Shown: positions 50,741 through 62,800 of the stretch, piece by piece | Numbering within the stretch: the stretch's first letter is position 1 | Layout: each line of letters begins with the position of its first letter | Assembly: GCA_949152475.1 (NCBI GenBank) | Contig: OX424569.1 | Span: forward strand, 34,240,480-34,304,479 | From: Terebella lapidaria | Lineage: Eukaryota; Annelida; Polychaeta; Terebellida; Terebellidae | Reading direction: 5' to 3' | DNA: 64,000 nucleotides | Position numbers and translations under genes: made by a program | The notes under the pieces: model-generated | Databases searched by the model: none | Seen by the model: the letters and a program-made list of their open reading frames with translations, nothing else | Told to the model about the DNA's origin: nothing

Positions 50741-50903
50741 CTGGAGCGTTTGGAGCAAACGCCGAGAACAACCGAAGGCAGCCGACTGCAGTCGGGCATT
50801 TTCGGAAATGTAACGGGCACAGTACCGTATGAACACATGCGGTACATGTGCCGAAATATATTTTTTAATCTATTTTTTCTCCTTTTAAGCCATTAGTCCA
50901 GCT
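50741..50903 (-). repeat. Right terminal inverted repeat of the TTAA transposon
   Basis: Reverse complement of the left repeat, ending CCATTAGTCCAGCT before TTAA at 50904-50907. Confidence 0.75.
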
Positions 50904-50907
50904 TTAA

Positions 50908-51394
50908 GGAGGTTTCCTCCAGGTAGACCCACTCAGAGGCGCTAAAATTTGGAATTCATTCGATGATATTCAGATTTTCATACAAATCATCAACACTGCT
51001 TTGTCCATTTGAGAACATAAAATTGGGATCAAATATTCTCTTTAATGTGGAATTAAAATAGAACATTTCACCGAAATTTACCAAAATTGTAATAAATTCA
51101 CCGACTTTGAGATTTTAGCAACACATGAAAGAACAATTAGCACGGTGAACCCCCCCCCCCCCCCCCCTCTCCCATATTTCTTGTATAAAGAAAAACTTGC
51201 CACACTTATTCATTGATAAATTCTCAGGCTTTGTTCTGCATTAGTTATTATTTAAAAATAGTTTTTAGTGAAAAAAAGTCAAAAATGACCCATTTTCCAG
51301 GTATTTTGGGGTGAAAAAGTTTAAAAGTCTGAGAATAATCGAATGATTTTCAAATTAGTGTCATTCTGAGTGAGTCCTCCAGAGGCGAGCATCC
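50908..51394. mobile_element. TTAA-flanked MITE, 487 bp
   Basis: TTAA copies lie at 50904-50907 and 51395-51398. The ends are imperfect inverted repeats of about 75 bp, reading GGAGGTTTCCTCCAGG inward on the left and GGATGCTCGCCTCTGGAGG on the right, with shared CATTCGAT and TTCAGA blocks further in. A C20 run lies at 51150-51169. No coding capacity. It shares the central TTAA with the neighbouring transposon. Confidence 0.65.
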
Positions 51395-51398
51395 TTAA

Positions 51399-52616
51399 AA
51401 CCTAGACGAGTGATATAGTTACTGGCCACTCTATTTTTGTAAATGAATGACAATATTTATTTGAAAAATAATTCATTTTGTATGGAACTCATTTTAGTTT
51501 ATACTGGGTAAAACTATGAAATGAACGCATGTACGATTTAATCTTTATTTTGAACGAGCTTCATCAATATGAAATATTTTTATCGTTTCTTTACTGGGAA
51601 TATTACAGAAAGGGATATATACAGATGTGCACATGTTGTGGAAATAAAATGGATTTATATAACATGTGGATATTACATCACATGATACACTCACCCATTT
51701 CAATGCAAGACATATATTATATAAAACCGACACATTCCAGTCCGTTACGCAACCTGACCCGCTCATGAAAAACTAATTATTCAACTCTAATGCATCCCTA
51801 TACACGCACATCCAGCATCGCGGTGATAATATTTTACAACCCCACATAATTTTGCCATCTTTCATGACAGCTCGAAATTACGAACCATCATACGCATGCA
51901 GATAACGGTTAATCCACGTCGTGTATAGTCATGAAGTTAATTGTAACAGAACGCAGACAAAGACTAATTGATTTAGACAAAGAATAAGCGAAACAATGTA
52001 AGGTGTCTAATTGACATCACTAGGTCCAATAAAAATGTATTGTCCACTTTTTATTGTCACGAGGGATTTATGATAGGCCTCAATTTGTAGCGTCTTCTTG
52101 TGTAAGTAGCGAATTGACAAGTCTTTTATTCACTACCCGTCGGAATGGACTACTGTCTCGCCTTTCGAAAACACAAAAGGAAATTCTTCTGGTCCTACAA
52201 TGAAACTGTGTCTGCTTCCATACTCAGCACCTGCAAAAATACAAACTAGACAATTGGTCGCGTCACCAGCTTGTCACAATACGCAATCAACGGATGGAAA
52301 CAATCAGCAAAGGAAACACACAGCCCACACCTTACATTGAATCCACCAGCGCAAAGTATTGACTACAAAAGCCGCGGACATACTGGTCATTTCATGATGT
52401 TCAACAAAGCATGACGCCCGCTCATAAATAGTCTCGCCGCGTGGCTGAGCGGTCAGTGTGAACTTGGGTAGTCGGACAGACGAGCAGATACAAATGCTCG
52501 TCATTTGAGTTGTTCATGAGCAATACTCCGATTTCGTAGTTGAAGACTTTTTCACGTAAACAAGACGTGTACGCCGGGGAGAGAGTGGTTACGAGCCGCA
52601 TATTTCACCAGCCAAA
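51399..52616 (+). promoter_or_regulatory. Upstream region and putative promoter of the CAP-VWA gene
   Basis: Mostly unremarkable AT-rich DNA. A TATA-like CATAAATAG near 52420 with an initiator-like TCAGTG about 35 bp downstream could set the start site. The 5' UTR would run to 52616 and ends CCAAAATGG, a good start context. No other gene is seen. Confidence 0.35.
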
Positions 52617-52931
52617 ATGGCGATTTCACGGCATGGCACGAATGCCGAAAGAACTGGATCAAAATCGCATGTAACTTGCGTCGTTGCATTGCTATTCCTA
52701 TGCGCGCCGTACGGCGGCCACACGGCGTCGCTCAATGAACGCAGCGGAGGCGCAGCGTCACCGCACATTAAATCTACAAAACTGACTGAAGTTAGAGACT
52801 ATTCCGAAGCGTTTGACTCGGTGCGGTCACGTTCAAGACGGAGTCTGTATTCGGATTCCTCGGTTCGAGATATTGTCGAGAAGCACAACGAACTCCGGCG
52901 AGCAGAGGGTGCATCAGATATGCAGGAAATG
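52617..52931 (+). CDS. CAP-VWA gene exon 1 (signal peptide, start of CAP)
   Basis: 105 codons ending in phase 0 at GTGAGT. A hydrophobic core VTCVVALLFLCAPYG with likely cleavage after GGHTA marks secretion. RSRSRRSL suggests furin-type processing. RDIVEKHNELRRAEGASDM is the first CAP helix. Confidence 0.88.
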
Positions 52932-55900
52932 GTGAGTTTCTTATTAGCCATGTAAATAAATTCTTTCCATAAAATGGGAAATCTACTCCGTAATTTTAAA
53001 ATTTATCTGAATCATTCCAATTCGAACAGCTGGAATTTATGTATTTTTCAATATTTCAATTATTCATCAAAATGTGAATATTATTCTGATAAAACGTCAG
53101 GTTTGGAACGAGTACCTGGCGTCTATGGCAGAAGACTGGGCCCTAGGATGTGACTGGGCTCATGGCCAGCCCCTCAGAGACCCGGCAACTCTGCCATATC
53201 AGCAACTAGGGCAGAATCTGTTCGCGACCACAAGCGAGCTGGATCCTATCCGCGCCATACAGATCTGGTTTGACGAGAAGGCTGGCTACGACTATGATAC
53301 TGGTTCCTGCTCAGTCGAACCGTGTGGACATTACACGCAGGTCAGAATATTATGTGATATCAATGATGACATTGCAAAGACTTGAAGTTCATATGATGAA
53401 AAATAACGACATAATTTTCAACAAATGCTAAATTTAATCTCATTCCAAATTCAAAATTATTTCCATAAAATGTTTATGATAAGCAAAGTGTAAATTTGGT
53501 TAAATGCCTTTGTCATCGAAATCATTTCAAAACATGAATATGTTCATCCAAACAAATAAAACCGAATTATACTACATTATTTGCAGGTTGTTTGGGCGAC
53601 ATCCCGAGAAGTGGGCTGCGCCTACGCTTTCTGTCCAAATCTGCGAAATGCCTTCGAGAACGGGAACTATCTGGTCTGCAACTACGGACCGCCGTGAGTT
53701 ACATTTCACTTTTTTGCACAAACTTTTGTTTCATGGTGCAGGTTCAGAGTTTGAATTTTGATTCTACTCAATATATAGATGAAAATAAGATGATTGGACA
53801 TTTTCGTAAATAGAATAAAGTCGATAACGAAGTATGGTATCGTGAAAGTACAAGGTATTTCGACTTGAAGTTGCTACCAGAAATAAAATGCTTGGTGGTC
53901 AGGTGTTGAGATAGGTATCAACTGCTCACACATTCATAGACCTGCTATGAAGGGTCCCACATTATAAGCACATAATTACCGTGGATAAATATGTTCACTC
54001 CGTTGCTTTCATGCTGAATGCACAGATTAGATCATTCATGGCGTTATCAATAGATTGTCAAGATGTAGTGGTGCATAGTTTTCACTCAATGGTTATTCAG
54101 TTACTTGGTAGGTTATAAACGCACTGCATACATTTCGAAAACGATTCTATTTCGAATTCGATGCCACGGTGTGGAATAACCTAAATATTCGGAATTGGAA
54201 TCAATTCAATCGTTTCACTTTTTATTTGTTATTCTTTCAATTTAACACTCCATATATTCGGAGATAATGTAAATAAGTGTAAATGCCATCAATGTTCGGA
54301 ATGCATGGATATCATAAACTCTTCGGGTGTTGATGGTCAACGTCAGTGTTAGTTGTTACATAAAGACCAGTATAAAGATACTGAAGGGTTTTTGTTTTCA
54401 ATATACCCATACATTTATATTGCGAACCATGGCTGTATTGTGACATCTGCCGTTGTTTCATTGATGAACAAATACTAGTATTCTGCGGTTTTCATGTGTA
54501 CGTGTGTTTGCAAAACGTATTTATATGGGTCCAGTGACATCATAGGGGTGTGATACGAGATGAGGAATTTATTGGTATGTTTTGGGAAATAACGATCTTG
54601 TTTTTTCTCTTGTTTTATGATGAACAAAATGAACCAAATAAATGGAACCAGCTCTAAGCTAACATCCCGGCGTGATCGAATCACTATACAATTTATTTTG
54701 TGTATCCCCATGCAGTATTTCCAACACATAATTGCGATATAGGTATAACTTGTGAAGGGTCCCACATTATGAGCACACAATTACCGTGGATAAATATGTT
54801 CACTCCGTTGTTTTCATGCTGAATGCACAGAACAGATAATTCATGGCGTTATCAATAGAAACGATCAAAAATAATAATGGCCATGCGATAAATAGATTCG
54901 ACTCTTTTACATGAATTTTCCTGGGTTTTCTCTTGGGACTGCCAAATAATGGACATAAAATGGACCAATACTTCGTGAAAAATACGAAACCCAATTAGTT
55001 CCAGTCCTTGACTTGCTTGGCAGACTTGGAAGATCGCATCATGGTCTGCATTCTACGCGTGTATTCAGGGCGAATAAGAAGTATTGTTATCTGTTGTTCA
55101 ATGTGGGGTTCACAACCTTAGTGAAAATAGCCTTCTTGTTTTCCTCGCGAAAACGGATCGCAGGCATACACAAAAGAGATGGCTTATGTAATAAGTAGTA
55201 TGTCATTTTGGGGGAAAAACATCAAAGAACTTTTTGACATGCAATATTCCGTGGATAGCTTTCTTCTATTGTGTCTGAATATTCGACACCAGAGTGACAC
55301 GGGCAATGGTTTTGACTTAGCCCACATTACCTGCCACATGGCCTTCATAGCCCCACCCATTGTCTGCAATGGTACATGTATACCTGTTTCTTTGTGACCG
55401 GAATCGAGGGTCAGTGGAACTCATCAGTAGTTGCTTGTGAATAAGACACGTAATACATTGAAAATGTCCTGATTCGTGCGAAAGTAATTACCCGGTGAAC
55501 AGAACTTATATAAAAGTTCTGAAATGGGTCAGTGTTACATAAAAAATACTGGATATTTTCTCAACGAAGTTAGAAAAAAATACATTATACTCCGTTAATG
55601 TTACGATTCTGCTTATTTTCTATTGTCCTTTCCATAGCATAATGTGTTAACTGTGAATTATCCTCAATAATGCGCATATACAACGATAAGCGCTTACACA
55701 ACAATCACTTAATGTTAAGTACACTCTGCTTGTAGTGTTTGGCTTACTTTGATATCTCTGTACATTAATGAACCCTAAACTAACAAGTGAGTCTTCAAAT
55801 GAGTGAAAAACAAACTGCTCCAGAAGTTTCGAATCAGTCTTATTACTGAAATAATAATTTTACATTTTGAAAGATGAATAAATATGAGACACACTACTGC

Positions 55901-56815
55901 GGAATGGAGCACAAAGGTGATCCAACCTAGAATGTAGTTTTGTGGAAATCTAGCTTAATTGCAATCTATTAAAAACTTGTGCGAGTTATATACCAAGACT
56001 GCGCCGTCTTTCTTGTAAGTTGTATTTGTTTCAAAGGTGTTACTTTGTATTAAATGCGCTAATTTGCTACATTTCAGGGGTAATTCCGGTGGGTATCCTT
56101 ACCAGAAAGGAGAAGCTTGCTCGCAGTGCGCTAACGGCAAAGGCTGGTGTAATGATGGACTTTGCATGGGTACGTTATGGTGCATGCTAGTAGTTTTCAA
56201 CCGATCTTTCCAATGTTTTATCGTTGTGATCCATGTGTCAGATATCACTGAGTTATTTTGAGCAATCACTGATAGTGTTATATTAGTTATTATGATAGAG
56301 TATTTTGTGTATCCCCATTTTGTGTATTCAGCCGAGGACCAATGCAACAGAGGACAACAGTGTGGTTAGTTTCGTTTTATTCATATTTATTAGCAATTCT
56401 ATTTCATGTAATATTCAGTTAGCCGTTGTATTGCAAATATTTTATGTTGCAAATCATACATTTTGTCCATTCGATTACGAATATTACTTTTTGTGTTAAT
56501 AAAACTTTGCCTCCTGATGTATATTTTTATTCCCTCGATCAGAATGCCGCGCTCAGTGTCAAAACGGAGGCGTATTGGACAGCAATGACTGTTCTTGTAC
56601 CTGCGCCCCAGGCTGGCATGGTGCTGACTGCAGCGGTAAATTTTCACTTATCCATTTTCGTTTTTCTTTTGTGATAGACTTTTGTTTCATATTCTCGCCA
56701 ATAGATCTATATTTCGTTATGACGCCTATTTTCAAATTTATTTTACGAACATCGTGTTAGATCAAACAAGTTAAGAACTCTTTATTATTGATATCAATCA
56801 ATCAATCATTCAATC

Positions 56816-56853
<38 letters not shown>

Positions 56854-59800
56854 CAGGGGTTTGTGAGGACACGGACAGATTATGCGGGGCTAGCCCTGGC
56901 TGGCCGACATCCTGGTGTGACCGTGATTTCGTCATAGCAGCCTGCCCGCGCATGTGTGGACTCTGCACAGGTTATCCATCATTTAATATCATTTTGAAAA
57001 AAGTTTATGGTAATGTTTATATTCTTCATTAAATGATGATTTTCGTGAATCAGTCATGTATTATGGTTGAGACGTTTGGAAATAAATACAGTAACATATT
57101 AAATAATTAATTCTTCGAATTATAGTGAATAATTATTTCAATATTCAAATGACTGTTGGTATCGAATGATTAAATTGATCTTTGTACTTGAATTTCCACA
57201 TATTACAAGAAGAGAACGAAAACTATTTTTTTTTTTGTATTTTTCCTGTCGCAGCTGCCCCCGTTACACTCCCCACCCCCACCACCCGCGGACCCCCCGC
57301 CACCCGGCCGCCTTCAGGATCAGGTCAGTGGTCGTGGTGTATACACACGGTGGTCCGGGCTGTTTGTGTCACTCCAGTGAAGTAGCACCCTTGTAGACAG
57401 TAGCTTCTCGTAGGATGTTTGTGTGATATTCCTGCTTCCGTAGATTCCTATCGAGTTGTTTTCTATATACGTATATTCTTATTGGTTTGCTGTGAATTTT
57501 GTAGTTGTAGATTTCGTTATGATTTCATTCGGTGCTCTGTACATTTTCCACATTGATTGGACATCCGGATACATGTATATGGTGAAGGACATTCGACAAA
57601 TGTCAATCAGATTCAACATTTCGAAACAGAATTTCTTTTAAATGGATTCCAAATTCTCTCGCATTTCACAATGAGGCATTGCTAGTGGGATTCCAATAAG
57701 TATTTCCGGATCCTGTGTCCGATGTCCCTTCAGCTGAGGCTATGGTTACCGTGTGTATTCACGTGGGAATGATGCATAGAATGGATTTTCATTTCTGATC
57801 AGCGTTCTATTGTTTCTCTTACAAGGCAACTTTAAAATTAATATGACGGATTTAATATGTTGACGGGACAGTGATAAGAGTCCATATGAAATTCGAACAA
57901 GATATAGTCCTCATTGTCTTTGACAAACTTATGTAACATCGGTACCTTTGGCATAATTAGGCCTAATGTTTAATGCGTTTTGCCTACTGCACTTTGAACT
58001 CTTCTGAAAATCTCAAAAGGTCTTTTAACCTTGAGAACGAAATTGAATTCAAATTCCCAAAACATATCTTTAAAAAAACATAAGTCGAATTTTGGAGCTG
58101 ACCATAAAAAAAATATTCGCATAAAAAGAATATGTAGATGTGAATTACAACTCTGCATTTTGATATTATTTCATCTCCATCCACGCATTCCAAATCTACG
58201 CATCATTTCCTGGTACTTTCACTATTACTGGTAACAAAAGTGATGCATACACCAGTATATGTACTTTAATATCCAGGAGTTGATGTTGTTTTCGTCATGG
58301 ATTCATCTGGATCCGTTGGAGCCAATAATTGGGACACGATCAAAAACTTTGCCAAGAACATTATTTCTCGCTTTACGGTTGGACCTAATGATGTACAGTT
58401 TGGTTTTGTGACGGTTGGTGCGGAGGGTTATCCCGACATCTTCCTCGATGAGTTCACCAATAGAGACGATATATTCAGAAGAATTGATAGTATTCCATGG
58501 ACACAAGAATCTAGTAACATTGCGGACGGTCTACGTACGGCAAGAAATGAAATTCTGAATCCCATGAACGGCGCGCGGTCATCTGCTTCTAACCTGGTGG
58601 TACTGCTTACGGACGGACCGCCCAGTGAAGAGGAAGACGCAACTTCGTCAGAAGCCATCGCAACGAGAGAACTACCCAACACGGAAGTTATCGTCCTCAA
58701 GGTCTCAGACTACGCCTTGAACACGCCAAAAATCGACCAAATACCTGAAACTCCCGAGTTGTTACGATATGTTGAAAATTTTGCGGAACTCGATCGTTTA
58801 CAACCATTCTTGGAAGATAAGATCCGTTCTATGTCGCGGTCAACAGCGAGAACTGTTTCACAAACTCAGCCGAGCGTGACCCGACCTGTGACACAACCGC
58901 CCTCTAGGGGCACGAAAGTTGATGTCGTTTTTGTTATGGATTCCTCGGACTCAGTGCGCGCAGTCAATTGGAATGTCATCAGAGAATTCACGAAGGGTAT
59001 CATATCACAGTTCACTCTTGGCCAAGACGGTGTTCAGTTTGGGTTCGTTCGGTTCAGTGACATGGCGTATGATGATATATTCCTCTATGAATACATAGAC
59101 ACAGCCAGTATGTTTGCACGTATTGACAGCCTCGCATGGACAGGAGGACCAAGCAATATTGCGGCTGGTCTCCGAATGGCCAGAACTGTCGTGTTAGATC
59201 GTTCTTACGGTGCGAGAGACTCTGTTCCGAACCTAGTAGTTCTGCTGACTGACGGCCCCGCCAGTGCAGAGGAAAACGCCACTGAATCAGAGGGAATAGC
59301 CACTAGAGATCTCCCCAATACCGATTTAATTGTCTTGAAAGTTACCACAAACGCTGCGGATACGCCAGACATCGATGCTATTCCAGATATTCCCGATTCT
59401 TTGCGTTATGTAGACAGCTTTTCCGAGCTGGACAGCTTACAATCTTATGTCGTCGACAGGATACGCACAATGTCACAAGACACGGTAACAACCAGTACAC
59501 GAAGAACACAAACTTTCCCAACCCGAACATTCCCCACACCAGTCACACCGCCTCCTACACTCGGCACCGGCGTCGATGTTGTATTTGTCATGGATTCTTC
59601 AGGCTCCGTCGGTTTAGACAACTGGTTAATAATCAAAGAATTCGCAAAGAACGTCATATCTGGTTTCCCAGTCGGTCCTGATGACATTCAATTCGGTTTC
59701 GTTAGGTTTGGTGATGTTGGCTACGAAGATCTGTACTTTTATGAATACATAGCGAAGGAGGATATCTACAGTAGAATTGACAGTCTCTCCTGGACACAAC

Positions 59801-62800
59801 AATCCAGCAATATCGCGGACGGTCTACGAACTGCAAGAAGTGTGATTTTGACTCCATCCTATGGAGCAAGGTCATCGGTCCCTAATCTGGTTGTCTTACT
59901 GACTGACGGCCCAGCCAGTGCGGAGGAAAATGCAACGGCGTCTGAAGGAGAGGCAATCAGAAACCTACCGAATACGGAGATCATTGTCATCAAAGTTACA
60001 AACAACGCTGCAGACACACCAGTAGTTGATGGCATTGTAGAAATGCAAGAATCTCTGCGCTTTATAGATTCCTTCGTAGATCTTGCAAGTCTCGAGTCGT
60101 TTGTCGAGGACAAGATTCGCTCCATGACGCGAACTCCTGTCACCCTGGCGACCACCCCGCCAGTGGTCGACACTACCCCAACAACAACTCCAAGGCCTAC
60201 TCGGCCCGCGGGACGAAATGGAGAAGTGGATGTCGTTTTCGTCATGGATTCTTCGGGATCAGTTGGTGAAGACAACTGGATCACCATTAAGGAGTTCACC
60301 AAGAGCGTCATCTCACAGTTCATGATGGGCCAAGATGATGTTCAGTTTGCTTTTGTGAGATTTGGCGATGTAGGGTACAACGACATATACCTGTACGAAT
60401 ATATCAACAAGGACAACATATACGATAGAATTGATAGCTTGGAATGGACTCAAGAATCGAGCAACATCGCCGACGGTCTACGAACTGCGAGAAATGATAT
60501 CTTGGGTCCAGGAAACGGCGATCGTTCAATGGCTCCCAACTTAGTGGTATTACTAACTGATGGTCCAGCGAGCGCTGAGGAAAATGGCACAGAATCCGAG
60601 GGACGAGCCATTACAGAGCTGCCGAATACGGAAATAATCGTCATCAAAGTTACAGATTACGCTTCGAATACACCGGAAGTCGACCGAATTCCCGAAACTG
60701 CTGAGTCACTCCGTTACGTGGACAGGTTTGACGATCTAGAGACCTTGCGCGATTTCGTAGCGGACAAGATACGCTCACTGATGGCCGCGGACTTAACACC
60801 CCTCACAACGCTGATGACGTCATCTACAACAATATTCACCCCCACGACACCTTCGACGCCCCGGCCGCCAACTGGTATCAATATACTGAATAAGATTCTA
60901 ACTTTCAATCCTTTTTTTAGTTCTAACTTTCAATACATTTTTTATCCATTCTGCATTATTTTCACTTTGACACAACACACATAATACTAACAGTTTATAA
61001 TTTAATACGATACCATACTCATTAATCATACGCTACTTTAACCATAATCAAAACAGAAGTTGGCATAACCATTGTTGGTAATGTAATTATTTGAATGTAA
61101 CTATATCGTACATAAACTACATCACAATTCATACTCATACAGCACATCATTCCTTTTCCTCTGATTCATCCTTATTAATTTCAACACCATTCAACTAACA
61201 GAAATCACGGTCGCTCCATTGTACAATTGCATGATGATTTTAATGATTGGCGGATCTAACATAATTATGAACAACTAATGATATTTAAAGTATTTTTGAA
61301 TTAAAATTAAGTATATAGGATACATCAAGATAAACTCATTTACGAAATGAATGCATATTTGGTTCCTTACTCTTGAATTTATTATTACATAAACGCAATT
61401 TAGTTCACCAAATTAACAATAATAATTCAAATGAAACGAAGCTCTAATCGTGTTGTTTTACATGTGTATTGACACCTTCCATTCCGTGTTCCCAGGTGGC
61501 CCCGGTGTGGATGTAGTTTTCTTGATGGACTCCTCTGGATCTGTTGGGAGCAGGAACTGGGACTTGATCAAAAACTTCGCCAAGAACATCATCGACGACT
61601 TCCCAACAAGTCCGAGCGATATTCAGTTCGCTTTCGTCACGATTGGCAACCAAGGGACGCCCAGCCTCTACCTTGACCAGCTGACTAACAAACAGGCCAT
61701 CTATGACGTCATTGATGACATTGAATGGACAGGACAGGCTACCAACATTGCTGACGCCCTACGAACCACTAGAAACTCAATCCTAACTCGAGGCAGGGGA
61801 GACCGACCCGATGCTCCTAACCTGGTGGTACTGCTGACTGATGGCCCCGCGAGCCGTGAGGAGGAGAACACTGAATTCGAGGGCAGACAACTCAACCAGG
61901 TACAAGACACGGACGTCCTCGTCTTGAAGTTGTCCACTAACGCCGCCGACACACCGACAATCGACCAGATCGCCAGCCGTCCAGATCTGCTCTACTACGT
62001 GGACAACTTTGTTCGGATCGGCAGCTTGGAGTCCGTGGTCCGGCAGAGGATCCGGGATATGATGCCGGTGACAGTCAGGCCGCCCCAGACCACGAGACCA
62101 ACCCCGCCTCCAGTCACGCGCCCAACTCCACCGAGGACTCCGCCCTCCACATCTCTACCAGGTTGGTGCAAGAAACATGGCAGTGACGTAATTCTTGAAG
62201 TGAAATAAATTGATTTTTGTTTCACATAAGTTCATGTAAATATATTACTTTTTTTAATTATATCATATTGTAGCAGAACTACTTGTGAATGTGTTCATTT
62301 TTGAAGCTTTTTATTATTATTTTTTGGCAATATTCAATGCCCCATGTGCTTTTCACTACAAAAAAAAGTTAATCAATCAACGAACCAATCGTTCAATCGA
62401 TCACTTCAGATGGTGTGATGGATGTCGTGTTTGTGATGGACTCGTCCAGTTCTGTGCGATCTGAGAACTGGGCGAGAATCAAGGACTTCACACAGAATAT
62501 CGTGTCCGCCGTCACAGTCGGACCCAGTGATGTCCGGTTCGCTTTCATATCCTTCTCGACCGTGGCTGAGGTGAACATGAGGCTTAACGACTTCTCCTCG
62601 AAGAACGACATATTGGACAAGATTGAAGGTCTCGAATGGCGCGAAGGCGCTAGTAACATCGCCGACGGACTCCGCCGAGCGAGAACTGAAGTTCTACTCA
62701 GTGTCAATGGTGATCGCCTCGGTGTTCCAAACTTGGTCGTGCTGCTGACGGACGGACCGGCGAGTGCAGAGCAAGACCTCACTCAGCCAATGGGCCTCGC

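Larger units (their letters stand above)
34478..50903 (+). mobile_element. TTAA-flanked DNA transposon (Kolobok/Mutator-like), with nested LTR element
   Basis: Both ends read TTAA then AGCTGGACTAATGG pointing inward, with the TTAA copies at 34474-34477 and 50904-50907. The terminal inverted repeats extend about 165 bp (34478-34642 and 50741-50903) and share CGGCACATGTACCGCATGTG and CGGCGTTTGCTCCAAA. Setting aside LTR element 3 and its duplicated 4 bp, the transposon is about 6.0 kb. It holds a transposase gene (plus strand) and a convergent His-Cys-box endonuclease gene (minus strand). TTAA targeting fits Kolobok-like or piggyBac-like elements. The superfamily is inferred from the target site and the transposase domain. 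Confidence 0.75.
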
